Assembly (NCBI GenBank): GCA_026874595.1
Contig: CM049306.1
Location: 12,915,019-12,979,018, forward strand
Direction of reading: 5' to 3'
Length of the DNA stretch: 64,000 bases
Source: Sipunculus nudus
Lineage: Eukaryota; Annelida; Sipuncula; Golfingiida; Sipunculidae
Both the position numbers and the translations under genes were made by a program. Under the pieces are notes generated by a model that saw nothing but the letters and a program-made list of their open reading frames with translations, was not told where the DNA came from and made no database searches. Shown piece by piece: positions 36,601-51,600 of the stretch; position 1 is the stretch's first letter, and each line of letters opens with the position of its first letter.

Positions 36601-39600
36601 TTTCCTGATCCGTCAAACAGTTCCCGAGATATGTGGGTTTATGTGTGGAAACAGACGCACAAACGGACGCAGAGCGCAGAGGATGGGTCAGAGGTCAAAA
36701 CAAAATCGGGGCGCAGCAGTTCACATGTGACCCGAACATAATCCTGGGTTTCGTAAAATTCCGCCCAGCGGTTACGGAGGAGTTCTCCAGAAACCTACGC
36801 GGCGGCGGCTGCGGGGTGCAGCTGAAAACATAGTATCCGCAAAACTCTGTTTTGCGAATACAATAAGGTTCTGTCCCTATTGCCAGGTCAGTTATATGTG
36901 GTAGAGGGAAAGTTTGGGATGAAAAGTTTGGTTTAAAATGCATCCACAATCTTTCCAAATATGTGGGTCCTGTGACCTTGAACTTTGACATTATGACCCC
37001 AAAATCAAAAGAGTTCTTGCGTTAGAGGTGGGCCATATTTAGCCAAGTTTGAAATCCAGATGTCAATCCAAACTGAAGTTATCATCAGGAAACAAATTTT
37101 AAGGACATAGGGCGATTAATATAGGACATCTGTTTATTCAAGCAGCCCTAATAAACACACAAGGTTTCAGGACGCAGATGAAACCACAGTTGCAAATCTG
37201 ATACTATCAATATAATTTTGCAGTCTCAAAATAAAGGAAAAACAAGGGACCCATGGGTCACAGCGCTCAGCTGTTATATATGATAAAAAATATGATTTAG
37301 AAATGAGGCACATGCTGGTTTTGTGTGGTAATAAATATAAGCTGTATTATGAGTTGTTAGTGTTTTGCTTGTGTATGATTTTGATTGTATCTTTGGAGAC
37401 AGGGAAGAGGATTGATTTCATTTATTTTATTAACAAATGGAGTGCTATTGTCACACAGATTTTGACTTGGCCATATAACTTATAAGCAGAACATATAATA
37501 TAAGAGTTTAACTATTTATTAAAAATAATTACAAATATTGTCCCAAATATAATTTTTATCAACAATAATAAGAGAATCGTATGATTTTTTAAAATTAAAT
37601 ATAACTGAAATGATTATTAAAAAAATATTGAAGAATATATTCTTGAATGCATTCATGAATACATTTTAAAGTATTTGCACTGGTATTCATATACTTTCAT
37701 TTTTACCTGAATTTCCACTCTTATGCAAGAAATTTTATAATGGAGTACATATTCATACAGTATTCAAATACATTTGCAAAGTATTCGCACCATGACTGGT
37801 ATTTATTCAGTTTTCACCAAACAATGATGTTGAGAATCCAGAATATACAAAATTCACACATTTAAATAATGATCACAAGTACCTGGTTTTATGGCTTTTA
37901 TTTATATTAAAAAAAATAAATGTAATATATTCATTTTGGACTAATTTCTCATCAATGTACACACTAGACACAGTAGGAATCTAGAATAATATTATCAACT
38001 GCATCTTTGTCTATCATAAATTTCCTTCATATGATCCCTAATGATTAGTAATGAATAATATGATTTATTTTTTTTATCATTAAAATTGAACTGAAAAGTA
38101 CCACAGGTGACTGCATGGTGTTATTTGGAATACATGACATTCTATCCATCGATACAAGATTCTTATATCATCAGTATCTGCAAGTTAATGTCCTGTTATT
38201 ATCAACTAACAAATTCCTTTTCTATTTTTCTTTAATTTGTTATTAAAAACCGATAAAAATTAATTAATCTATTGTTTATTGTTATGTTGTTGATTAAAAC
38301 TACTAGATGAGTTGGGTTGGACACCTGGATGAACTGTGGCTGGCCATAAGCTGCCTGGCTGCCCCAGTGTATGTTTCGCCTCAAGCATGCATAATTTGCT
38401 GAAAGGTAAACATACAGGTGACTCAAGAGGGGCTGGGGAGAGCCAAGGTCTGACATGGTCTCATAAAAACATTAATAAAAGCTACAATTTTTGGCCAATT
38501 TCTTTCAGTTTTCTAAACTAGAAAGCTGAAATCCTTATGTGTGCATGATATAAAAATTATATCATCAGTGCTCACAGGAAACAAACTTGCCATGGTCAAA
38601 GTTGGGCAAAATTTAAGGTACTGATTTTATATTTATACTTATACTAATAACTTATAAAATTTGAAAAATTCATAATTAATTTTGGGTATTCAATTGAATC
38701 TTGATTAAATAATGTTACCTCCCTGACAAAAAAATCTCTAGCTTCAGCAAATCCTCTTGTTAACGGAGTAAACATATTTCTTGATTTTTTACGAAGTGCA
38801 TTGTGTTTGGGCCCATAACTTAAAACAATTAAGCAATACTGACATAATTTCTGGCATGTGCATAGAGAATGTATAGAAAATATGTATATTATATATGATT
38901 AAAGTCAGATCAGTGGTTTTGATATTAGGCAGTCTTGAAGTGTAACAATGGGTTTTAAATGGAAAAATGAAGTTTTTCATTAATATCTCGAAAGTATTAA
39001 GTCCTAGTGACCAAATTCTTGGCATGGTAGGGGATTTTGGAGACATCTAATTGTATGCCAAATTTTAGGAACTGAGAGCTGAAGCTGAGGAGCTGAGCTC
39101 TTGCAAACTGCATAACACTAGCTTGATGTAAACAATATGTTACATGGTGCTTGAAAACTTAAATAAAATATACAGTTTTTGATCAACTGGTTTCAAATTC
39201 TTGGTGTTAAAGGACAAAATGCTAACAAAAACATGGTGTGAAAATTAAATCCTCAGTACTTACAGGAAAAAAACATGCCATGGTCAAAGTTGGGCAAAAT
39301 TTAAGGTACTATAAGAATTACTGTAGGGATTATTCTTGTAAAATATTTAACAATCTGGCTTCAGTGGCATCATTCTAAAAACGTTTATAACTCATATAGG
39401 AAGATTCAGCAAACTGGCTAAGTTCAGCTTCCCGTAACTCAGCCAAAAAGCACTGAACCAAAACCATTTGAACAAACTCGAATTATCATCATCTGAGGAT
39501 AATTAATGTGTGAGATTTAAGAATTTGGCCCAGTGGTTATATGTGCGATATGGTTTCAGAGAAGAAGTTTTTTGTAGCCCTCAGTGTGATACAGGCACTA

Positions 39601-42600
39601 ATGACCCCGTACAAAAAAGGCCAATGCAGGTGGCGCCACCAATACCTCAATTTCAGATATGACTCATGTGACCAATATTGGCATAAAATTTGATGATGAT
39701 AGCTCCAGCCGTTTCTGAGATTTAAATTTTAATATGCTTTTTTGCACAGTTAACAAAATTCAACCTCCTGTAACTCCGCCAAAAATCTCTGAACTGGAAC
39801 CATTCGAACAAACTTGAGAAAGATTGTTCCAGGGATCTTTTCTGTGAAATATTGTCCAATTTGGCTGGACAGTTTCGGAGAAGAAGATTTTTAAAACTTT
39901 TTTAGCTTTTTCCCTATAAAATCTATGAAAATGCAGTTAGAAAAAAAATAAACAAAATCCGATATAGTTTTTTGGATGACTGATTATTTGCAAAAAATTT
40001 TGCGATGCTAGCTCCTGCCGTTTTTGATATAGCTATGGTTAACGTACAGACGACGCACGACACACGACGGACGCCGCTGCACCATCGCATAAGCTCACAG
40101 GTTCGCTAAAAATACATCAGGCACCACCAGTTTTCAGGAACTAACAAAACTAGTTTAGGACAATATTCAAGGCAAGATTAATGGCAATCCATGCATTAAA
40201 TATCAGGACACTGGAGGTTTTGTATCAAAAATTTTAATTATTCTGGGGGTGGGGGGTGGGGGGGTACTTACTAGCCCCATAGTCCGGAGGATATAATGTC
40301 AAAGTGACCTCATGTCAGGTTGCCAAGGAGATTTTTTATTATCCTACATGGATTATCCTATAGTTTCTAGAGATAGCGGTCATGATTTATGCCCTGCTAA
40401 CAGCGGGCTGGATGCTCGGACGGCTGACGGACAAAGTGCCATTCCTATACCTCAGTTAACTTTCAGTCAGCTGAGTAAAAAACCCTCATAGCCATGTGGG
40501 AACACTATTTTCTCACAATATAAATTTATTTAATCTTGCAACTGATACTATTATGAAATGCAAACTAGAATACAGGTAATCGACAACCGACTACATGTAT
40601 CCGCCTTAATCAGAGTGGAATAGGTGAAGTGAAGCATGGATTCAGTGGCAAGGGGAAACAGAGTGAGGTATGTTGCATATTAGCATGGATGTCTGCAGCT
40701 GAAATGCTCCACCTTCCACAAATCCAGAAAGCTGTCCAAGTTGTATACATATGCAAAATTTTAGGCAAAAAAGTCAAACCACTACTTGTATATGAGTGAT
40801 TATATCCCACAGCAGACAAACAGAAGGACTTGTGCAAAAATGGTGGCAGGTGGCACCACCAATTTTGTGTAAGATTACAAGTTATGTGAGATCTATACAC
40901 ATGCAAAATTTTAGGGGGATATGTCCAAACAGTCGCGAGATATAAGCCTGATTGTCTGCAGCATTAACATAAATGTAGGTGGCACCACCTGCCAAAAATT
41001 TGAGAAAGCTATCCAAGATGTATAAACACGCATCATTTTTAGGCAGATAAGTCAAACCACTACAGAGATATGAGTGATTTTAGCCCACGGCAGACAAACA
41101 GACAGACGCTGTGCAAAAATGGTTGCAGGTAGCCCCGCCAGTTTTGTGTATGATAAAGAGCTATGTGAGATCTACACACATGCAAAATTTTGGCCCAATC
41201 TGTCAAAGGGTTCCTGAGATATGAGCTTGGATGTCTACAGTGTGAAAGTGAATGTAGGTGGCGCCACCTGTCATAAAATCAAGAAAGCTATCCAGGATGT
41301 ATATGCATGCCAAATTTCAGGTGAATTAGTCAAACCACTGCAGAGATATGAGTGATTTTAACCCAATGCAGATGAACAGATGGACACTGTGCAAACATGG
41401 TTGCAGGTTGCACCACCATTTTTTGTGTATGTTATAAAGCTATCCAAGGGCTACATTTGTACAAAATTTTTTTCCTGATCGGTCAAACGGTTCCCTAGAT
41501 ATATGGGTTTATGTATGGAAACAGACGCACAAATAGACGCTGGGCAGAGAGGAAAGGTCAGAGGTCATGCAAAATCGGGGCGCAGCAGTTCACATGTGAC
41601 CAGAACATAATCCCGGATTTTCGAAAAATTCTGCCCAGCAGTTACAGAGGAGTTCTCCGGACTCCTAAGTGGCAGCCGCGGGGGGCTGAAAACATAGTAT
41701 CCGCAAAACTGTTTTGGCAGATACAATAATACTATTTCATTTGCTTATGAGATTAAATATTTGCTATTTGTTTTCTTAAAATCCAGGGTTTATACTGATC
41801 CAAAATGTAGCCTGTCACTCCTTTCCATAAAGATGTTCATTAAAATTCCCTCAGAGACAGGTGAGTAATCTCCTGAACAAGTATATTAAGTAATCAAAGG
41901 CCTTGCCCCCAGATAATGGTTGCATTTCTTTCCCTTGTGGCAACCTGAGATCTGAAAAATATGACCTTTTAACAGTCAGTTATGTTGAAAAACTAGATCT
42001 TAGTTAACAAGTATGAGTCACATTGACATATAGCACTTACCTAACATTTCTTCTTTCATTTTTTCATTTCTTTCTTTGATTTGCTCAGGTAATCTCTGAA
42101 AGTTAAAGGCCAAATTTAATCGACATTCCAGATAAAAGCACTTCCTACTTGAAGTACACAGATTTATAACTCTGTGTCACATAACTTTATTCCTTGAAGA
42201 TAAAAGCAACAAGTGGCCCATGGGCCATGATGCTCAGCTAATTTTGACTGGGTGCTCATTTTTTTAATAATGTTATATATTGTCTGTGAGAATAGCCTAT
42301 GGCTAATGTTACTGTGTTGAAAAATGGACAGATAATAAAAATTTCAGGATTCATAGGAGACCTGCCCAGGACCCCCCCCCCCCCCCCCCCCCCCCACCTG
42401 GATTTCACAACAGAAGGTTCCAAGGAAAACGGATACAATTTGTACCCTGTCTGTCTGGGTGCTCAAAATCATGTTTCTGGTCCATAGCTAGCGGAATATA
42501 GGTCACCATGATCCAATTTCAGGTTTCCAAGGAGAATTGCCAAGGACTTCCCTAAAGGTCATGTTAGAAGAGTCTAGGGCTAATGGATACAATTTGTGCC

Positions 42601-45600
42601 CTGTCATACTTCTGGCCAGTAGTCTGCAGAATAAAGGTCACCATGACCTAATTTAAGGTTTCCAAGGAGAATTGCCTAGAACCTCCAAGGATGTTGCATA
42701 AAGAGATTCTAGGCCTTATGGATACAATTTGTGCTCCTTCTGACTGTCTGGGTGCTTATATGACAACTTTTCCCATATGTCACAAAATATAGGTCATGGT
42801 GACCTAATTTCAGTTTTCCAAGGACATTTGCCAAGGAAGTCCCAGAATATTACATTAGTAGATAAAAGGGCTCACATGTACAATGTTTGCCCTATCTGAC
42901 TTCCTGGGTGCTTAAAATCCTGTTTTCGGCCTGTAGGTCACAAAATATAGGTCATGGTCCAAGGAAAACAGATACAATTTGTATCCAGTCTGTCTGGGTG
43001 CTCAAAATCATGTTTCTGGTCCATAGCTTGCAGAATATAGGTCACCATGATCTAAGTTCAGGTTTCCAAGGAGATTTGCCATGAACCTCCTGGGATATTA
43101 TGTTACAAGCTTCTAGGACTAATGGATACAATTTGTGGCTTGTCAGACTGGGTGCTCAAAACCATTTTTCAGCCTAAAGGTCACACAATATAGGTCACTA
43201 TGACTTAATTTCAGGTTTCCATGGACACTTGACTAGAACCTCCCTGAATTTTATGTTGAAGGATTCAAGGCCTTATGGATACAATTTTTGCCCTGTCTGA
43301 CTGTCTGGGTGCTTATATGACATCTTTTCTGACAGGTTGCAAAATATATGTCATGGTGACCTAATTTCATTTTTCCAAGGACATTTGCCAAAGATGTCTC
43401 AGAATAATAAATTAGTAGATTCTAGGCCTTACAGATACAATGTGTGCCCTGACTGTCTTGGTGCTTATATGACTTCTTTTCCTAAAAGTTGCAAAATATA
43501 GGTCATGGTTACCTAATTTCAGTTTTCCAAGGACATTTGAAAAGAACATCTCAGAATGTTACATTAGAAGATTCTAGGCCTAACAAATACAATGTGCGCC
43601 CTGCCTGATTTTCTGGGTGCTTCAAATTCTGTTTTTCAGCCTGTAGGTCACAAAATGTAGGTCACCATGACCTTATTTCAGGTTTACAAGGAGATTTGCC
43701 TAGAACCTCCCAGGATTTTGTGTAAGACGATTCTAGGCCTAACAGATAAGATTTGTTGCCATCTGACATTCAGGTTTTCATATGACATCTTTTTCCTATA
43801 GATTGCACAATATAGGTCACAGTGACCTAATTTCAGATGTCTCAGGAAATTTGCCTAGGATCTCCCTGAATGTCACATTTGAGGATTCTAGGCCTAATGG
43901 ATACAATTTGTGCCCAATCTGACTGCCTCACAGATAGGATTTGTCCCCATCTAACATTCAGGATGGTCAAAATCATGCTTTCAGCCCGCAAGTCACAAAA
44001 AATAAGTCACCATGATCTAATTTCAGGTTTCCAAGGAGATTTGCCTAAGACCTCCCTAAATGTCATGTTGAAGGATTCTAGGCCTAATGGATTCAATTTG
44101 TGCCCCTTCTGACTCTCTGGATGCTCAAAATCATGTTTGCAACCAGTAGGTCACAAAATATAGGTCACTATGACCTAATTTTGGGTTTCCAAGGAGATTT
44201 GCCCAGGACATCCCTGGATGTACAGTTAGAAGTTTCTAGGTCTAATGGTTACAATTTGTGCCCTGTTAACAGCTGGACAGACAACCTGACGGACACCAGA
44301 CAAAGGGTGATCTCTTTAGCTCAATGACTTACAGTCAGCTGAGCTAATAATTATTAAAAGTGCAGGCTGCTGTCTCATGTTGGTGCTAAATTGCAGGAGC
44401 ACCCTGATAATAACATACAAGCAATCTGACAATACAGAATATCATTCTCCTGAACTGCAGTGTTATGATAATGGAATAATTCCCTGAATAAATACAAAAA
44501 TTTCCCCCCTTTTTTTTTGGGGGGGGGGGTATGAACTCGAAATGGACCATGCAAAATAATGGTAGATTGGAACATGAAAACCAGTAGCCACATATATTCC
44601 TGCCACCTACTGGACAGTTTAAAACTAAATGCAGTAAGATCACTTCCTGATTTGGAATAAGAATGTTCACATTCAACCAGAAAACATTAAACCCAAAGAT
44701 AATTTGTGATAAGATTACATGATTTGTTTACAACATTTTTTCAATACTGCAAATACAACACAGCAAATCTTGACAGATGCAATGATAAATGAACACAAAA
44801 ATGTTGTCCCTCTTCTTATTAGAGGGACAATTTACATATATACAAAAGAATATCATACCATGCATGCTTGTCTTGCAGCATGCTGAGAAGGATCCATCTC
44901 AATTACTCGCTGATAGTCTACTAACGCTTCATCCAACTTCTCAGTCTTTTCATACAACTCCGCTCTCCTGAACAGAGCTTTGAGGTAACGAGGATTTAAC
45001 TCTAAAGCTTTACTGCAGTCCTCTATTGCACTTTTGTTCCTTTCCTGTAAGTGTAATGACAGATCAATCAACACATAAGACACCTATCTTTACAGATTTA
45101 TAACAAACATAACATGCTCTAATGGATTTGAACAAACTATCAAATATACACCAGTTACTATAAATTTTTCAACATAAATGCCTATTCAGGAAAAGTAGAC
45201 CTCATATTTTGTGCATGTCCTTTTTCATAGTCTTCGTGATTATCGTGGCATGCAGATGTTGAGACTTTCAGCAGATTCCAAAGACACTTATTATAGTGAT
45301 TTTCTATCGATGCAGTAATTGATAAAACACATAACAGATACAAGTCCATACATGCTGTAACTTCAAATCTGGTAAACCATAATTTCGGAAGTAAAATTAA
45401 AAGATTTGGTGATAAATACCTCCCCTCATGAAGAAATAGAAAATTTGTGGAAATCTGTTCGAATTTTCAATTTTAAAACTGGCTATTTTGTGATGATCAG
45501 TAAATACATCACATACCAATTTTCTCTTTAAAATACACTTCAACAAATTCCAACTTCCTCTCAAAATAAGACACTAAATTTAGCCAATTTTAACAGTATA

Positions 45601-48600
45601 TCAAACTAAGTTTGAAGGTTTTAGTATATGACTGTTATGAGGTACTGAAATGGAAGATCCTTCAATTTTTATATATTTCCCTATCATTATTCCAGATATT
45701 CATAAAAAAATCAGAACAAGGAGCAAATAAAAAAAACTTTTACAGAATATCTATGTACATGGCAGAGTTTCCTTACCAGATGGAGTTTGGAAGCAGCCCT
45801 GTTTGAGTACATGATAGATCTTTCCATTGCATAGCACAGGGGACAGATATGGAGGGCATCTGTGTACTGCTCCACAGCTGCTTCATATTTGTTCTCCTTA
45901 AATAGACTGTTTCCTTTGGTCTTCAGCAACTGGGCTTGTAATTTCAATGACTGCAATGAAATTTAACATTCTCAGAATCACAGGAGAGCTTACTAGCATG
46001 TGGGAAATATAAGATTCTGCACTGGTGACAGCAAAATGGAATAAATGCTATTATGATGAATCTAACTCAGCCAGAATGAACTGTACCTGCTAATATTGTC
46101 CTTTAGGACAAATTACACTTATGTTTGGCAGCCGATGGCTGATTATATATAGGGTGTTTTAAGCTGTTTGATAAAAGTGGCATGTTAAAAACTTGAAACT
46201 GCCTAATAAACAAATGTTATGCTTACTAAGAGAACAGTGCTCTGATATCTTTACCACCAAAGTGTAATGATAAAATTTTTCATAATATGTACTTTAATAT
46301 ACAAATTTTCATACTTTGATAATTGTATTAGAAAATTTAAATACAAATTTCCAGAATTTCAATTTGCTCTTACAACAAGGCCTACAGGCCTTATGGGAAC
46401 CTGTGCAATGGGATATACACCAGGTATAATGCTTCAATGCTGAACCATTACTTTTCAAGTACACGTGTAACATGTATATAAACAATGCAAGTACTAAACA
46501 TTTTGAATAAGAAACAATTACAAAAACATCACTGCTGAAATTCTGGCATGGGTGCACACAACACAAAAATGATTGTAGCTGGCATCACCTGTCTTGTATA
46601 CAAGAAGCTATCAGATATATACATAAGCCCAATTTCAGACTGATACATCAAACCCCTTCTGAGAAAGAAGCAGGGAAATACACTGTGCAAAAATTATTGT
46701 AGGTAACACCACCAGTCTTGTATACGACAAAGCTATCAGATATGTATAAATATGCCCAATTTTAGGCTGATATATCAAATTCCTCCACAGAAATAAGCGG
46801 GCACATTAGTGGTGGGCCGATCATCGAGTTTTTTCAAAAGTCAGTCGGTTTGCTGCCACTTTCAAGCGCTCGATTACGAAAGGCAACTATCAATTACATC
46901 ATACTCATGATTGTTTTTACCAGAATGTCTTTAAGTTATAGGCAAAAATTTCTCTTCCATTTTTTACAACATTCCGCGCTTCATATAATGAGTATGTGTT
47001 CCCAGATAACCTCCATATATAACGGAGCATGGCACGGTAGATGAGAGAACGGAGGACATATTTAACCTCTGTAAACTGGCAGGGAGCTGCAGAATTAGCG
47101 GAGAGTTTTCTAACGAGATGTTCATTGCAAAATATGGGCGGTATGGCGTTAAAATGCTACATAATGCTCCAGGTCTATGCCAATTTTGCAAGATTCTCTT
47201 AGAAATAATCTCCTCAACTGATGTCAGGTGCCGATGCTGCATGAGTTATTATATTTTTAGCTTTAAATTACTTATTTTTAATTTTTTACCAAAAGTTATA
47301 TGGGCATTTAATTTTTCTGGCAGGCCTGTGAAACCAGTATGCATGTCGGCAGTCATCATAATTGTTATAAAATGAAAGTCCTGGTGGTGAAGTTAAAATG
47401 ATTAGCGGTATTCATGAGGGCCAGCAAGTTGATTTCCTGGACTGTGGTTTGATTCTTGATTACTATAATTAATTAAAGGTCAAAATATCAGGCCAATACA
47501 TCAAACTTACCTGGAGTCTGATGCACTGTGCTGACCAGGCTTAGGTGAGAGAGGCAGTTGCCCTGTGTGAACTGTGACATATTGCTGGCTCAAGCTACTG
47601 CACTGAGTGAACTCTTGACCTGCACCTGGCTAGACTGAGTGAACTTTTGACCTGTAACTGGCTGCACTGAGTGAACTCTTGACCTGTTGCATAATCTGAC
47701 AGAGTTGACAATCTGCCAAAGCAGATATAAATAGAATGCAGCTTCTGCACTGACTGAACCCTTGACCTATACCTGGCTGCACTGAGTGAACTCTTGACCT
47801 GTTGCCTTATCTGATACAGTTGGCAGTCTGCCAAAGCTATAAATAGATCCAGACTGACCTTTGGCCTGTTGCCAAATCTGAAATAGTAGCCGACCATTGC
47901 ATAAGCTTACAGATTGGCTCCACATGCAGCCCTGAGGGGCATGACACCCATGAGGTGATCACATGATACTCATGGGGTGAGCAAATGCTACCCATGAGGT
48001 GATCACATGGTGCCCAAGAGGTGTTCAAATTACACCCATGATGTGATCAAATGCCTTGTGCTTGGCTGCACTGACTGAACTCTTGAACTATATCTGGCTG
48101 CACTGAATGAACTCTTGACCTGTTGCCAAATCTGAAACAGTTGGCAGTTTCTCAACCTATTTAAAGATACTGACACAATCTTGGCCTGTTGGTAAATCTA
48201 TTTAAAAATACTGAAAGACTTTGGCTGACATATTCATAAGACTTTTTATCAAAATATCTAGAATAAAAAAAGATGCAGTCCTTTCACTGTTAAATGTTTC
48301 AATAATTCAACCAAAAATCATTCAAGTAAACCTGAACAAAGGCCACCTATGAATAATTATTGTGCAATGTTACAGAAGTTATAATTGAAACAACAATTTT
48401 GTAGAAGAACACTATTGCAGTCCTCACTTTGAAACAGACATAATAATGGCCATAAGACCAACTTAAGCTTGTCACAACTCAAGCAAAAATCAACAAAATC
48501 AATCTATTCTTATATGATTGAAAGAACCATGTCTTAGGATTCTTGTGAAAAATCGAACAATTCAACTTGATAGTATCATCATAAACATTTTTAAATGAAA

Positions 48601-51600
48601 GAGGCTAAAATTATGAGGTTTTTGCCCATAAAAAACAGGTCAATGTAGGGAGTGCCACGAAATCTGCAATTTCAAATATAAGTCATGTGACCAACATTTG
48701 CACAATACTTCTGAGATTGCTTTGTCAGTATGCTTAATTGGCCAAATGACTAAGTTTAAATTCGCGTAACTCCGATAAAATTCATCAAATGCAAACCATT
48801 TAAATAAACTTGAGAGGGCTTGCCTCTGGGATCATTTCTGTAAAATATTGAACAATTTAGTTTGGCTGGACCGTTTAAAAGAAGAAGACTTTTTCAGCTT
48901 TTTCCCTATAAAATCTAAGTAAATGCAGATAGCAAAAAAACGAGCTGAATCCCACAACATTTGATATCTGACTGATTATTGCATAAAATCTGGGGATGTT
49001 GGCTCCTGCTTTTCCTGAGAAATTATGGGTTAAAGTACAGATGACCAATGACCCCCGTACAAAAAAGGTCAATGCAGATGGCGCCACCAATACCTGAATT
49101 TCATATATGACTCATGTGACCAACACTTGCATAAAATTTGGTGATGATGGCTCTGGCGGTTCTGAGATTGTCATTTTAGCATGCTCTTTTGGACAGATGG
49201 CTAAGTTCAACTTCCTGTACCTCTGCCAAAATTTACCAAACTTAATAGTCCAGGGGCTGAGGGGGGTCCTGTGTGCAATCTTATGTCCCCTAATTTGGAC
49301 TTCTGATCCAGGTAGGACACCTTTAGCGGATAAAAAAAAACTTGGGTAGAAATCCTGGATCGCGGGCAGAAAGGGTGAAATTCGAGATGGCATCCAAGAT
49401 GGCCGCCGAACCATTGAATCATACATAACTCGAAAAGTAATTGGGGTAGGGGATTAATTTTTGTGTCTTTACCTATGTTTTCAGGGTCAAGGAATCTATT
49501 TACACCATTTCCAAGACAATACTGTATTTGGTTTCGTTGATATTCAATATGGCTGCCAATATGGCTGCCGTACCAAAAATCATACATAACTCGAAAAGTA
49601 TTTGAGTTAGGGGAATGATTTTGGTGTCTTTGCCTATGTTTTAATGGACAAGAAATCTATTGAAACCATTTCCAAGACAGTACCGTATTTGGTTACGGTG
49701 ATATTCAATATGGCTGCCAATATGGCCGCCGTACCATAAAATCATACATAACTCAAAAAGTAATTGAGGTAGGGGAATGATTTTGGTGTCTTTGCCTATG
49801 ATTTCAGGGTCAAGAAATCCAAGACGGTAGCATATTTGGTTACTGTGATATTCAATATGGCTGCCAATAAGGTCCTGTACCATTGAATCACATATGACAA
49901 GCCAAGGAATCAAGTTAGGGGGTTGATTTTGGTGTAATTGTCTATGTTTTTCAGGGCCTAGGAGACTATTTAAATAGACTATACTGTTTTTGATTCTGGG
50001 GATATTTTATATGGCTGTCAATATAGCCATTGTACATTTGAACATGTATGACACTCCATGGAATAGAGGTAGGGGTTTGATTTTAGCATCTTTGTCCCTG
50101 TTGTCGGGCTCAAAGAATCTACTGAAACCAAATCCAAGACAATACCGTATTTGGTTATGGTGATATTCAATATGGCTGCAAATATGGCTTCTTAACAGTT
50201 GAGTCATGTCTGACAAGCCAAGGAATTAAGGTTGGGTATTCAGTTTGGTATCTTTGCCTATGTTTTCAATGTCTGGGATTCTTGAAATTATTTTCAAGAA
50301 AATTGTTTTTTTTTGTTTTGTTTTGGTGTTAGTTAACATTAGCTGCCAATATAAGTTTCTTAAAAAATTCATGTTCATCTAACATATTGTGTGCTCAAAT
50401 CATGTTCTTTCACAAGTCCACAAGAACATAGGTCCCATTGACTTTATTTTTTTATGTCCAAGAAGACATTACATTGACCTACCTTTACTTTAGCTAAGAC
50501 ATTTTTTTTATATCAAACATTTAAGACTGATGCCCTGTCTGACTTTCTGGGTGCGCAAAATAAGATTTGCTGCTTGTAGCTCACAAAGTATCGATCATTA
50601 TGACCCAGTTTCAATTCCTGATGGAGATTTAGGGTCGACCTAAAATTTTATGTGAGAAGATTCTAGGTCAAAGTATAATGATTTGTACCAATCTGACTTT
50701 CAGTGTTAAATTGGAGTTTTTCCTTTAGCTCACAGCATTAAGATTACAGTGATCTAGTTTAGGGATTCAACAAAAAACTTTCCAAAGACCTCTCTGGATG
50801 TTATATTAGAATGCTCTGAGAACCTTATTTCAGGTTTCAAAGGAGATTTGCCCAGAACTCCTCTGGATGTTAGGTTTAAATATTCCAGGGTTTACGGACA
50901 CCATTTGAACCCAGTCAGACTGTCTGGGTGTTCAAGATCATCTTGTAGCCCTGTAGCTCACAGAATATATGTCACGGTGAATTAACTTTAGATTTCCTTG
51001 AAGATATTTCCAGAAGCTCCTATGTTGCGTTAGAGGATTCTGGGCCTATTACATAAGTGCCAATCTGACATTGAGGGTGCACAAATCTTTTTTTTTTGTT
51101 CCTATAGCCGGTAGAATATAAATCACAGTGACCTAATTTCTTGTTTTTCAGGATATTTGCCTAGGCAAATGACATACAGTCTGCTGAGCTAAAAGAACAA
51201 CAAACATGAAACAAGGGACCCATGGGTCACATCGCTCAGCTGAATTTTGGAAAATATAAGTAACTGCAAAATATTTTTATTTCTTATGGTTTTTCCATGT
51301 ATATTACCATTTGAAAAGCTAAGAGAAAATGGCCCAGCTTAAATGAAACTCTGTAAATTATAGAATAATGGACATGAGCTAAAGAATATGGACTGTGTAA
51401 TAAATGAAACCTTTAGCCTGAAACCATTTAGTGATGCACCAAGGGAAAAAATGGGCCTACGGTAAGTGTCATGTAAAAGTTCCATTTCATAAGCAAATAA
51501 TGTGTGAAGGTAATTAAGTTTTCAAAAGTTAAATATATGGCCATATGAGTTAAAAATTAATCCCACAAAGTTTTACCAATATTCCTAATTTTAAAAACTA

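Larger units (their letters stand above)
42209..44347 (+). mobile_element. Family B Helentron-like element with estrogen-response-element-like units
   Basis: The 5' end is ACAAGTGGCCCATGGGCCA, then GCTCAGCTAA. The 3' end is GACTTACAGTCAGCTGAGCT. The interior is about 11 tandem units of roughly 155-175 bp (GATTCTAGGCCTAATGGATA; TTTCCAAGGAGATTTGCC; CTGTCTGGGTGCTCAAAA). Most units hold AGGTCAnnnTGACCT or a one-base variant. A C24 tract is at 42372-42395. It lies in TTC1 intron 3, starting about 110 bp from exon 4. Confidence 0.7.

Noticed and set aside
24434-36741. Many 60-100 codon frames with similar peptides (for example [17 protein letters not shown])
   Set aside because: They are translations of family E and B tandem units, recurring with the units and lacking any domain.
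44853-44971. Plus-strand frame across TTC1 exon 3
   Set aside because: It is antisense to a strongly conserved TPR exon.
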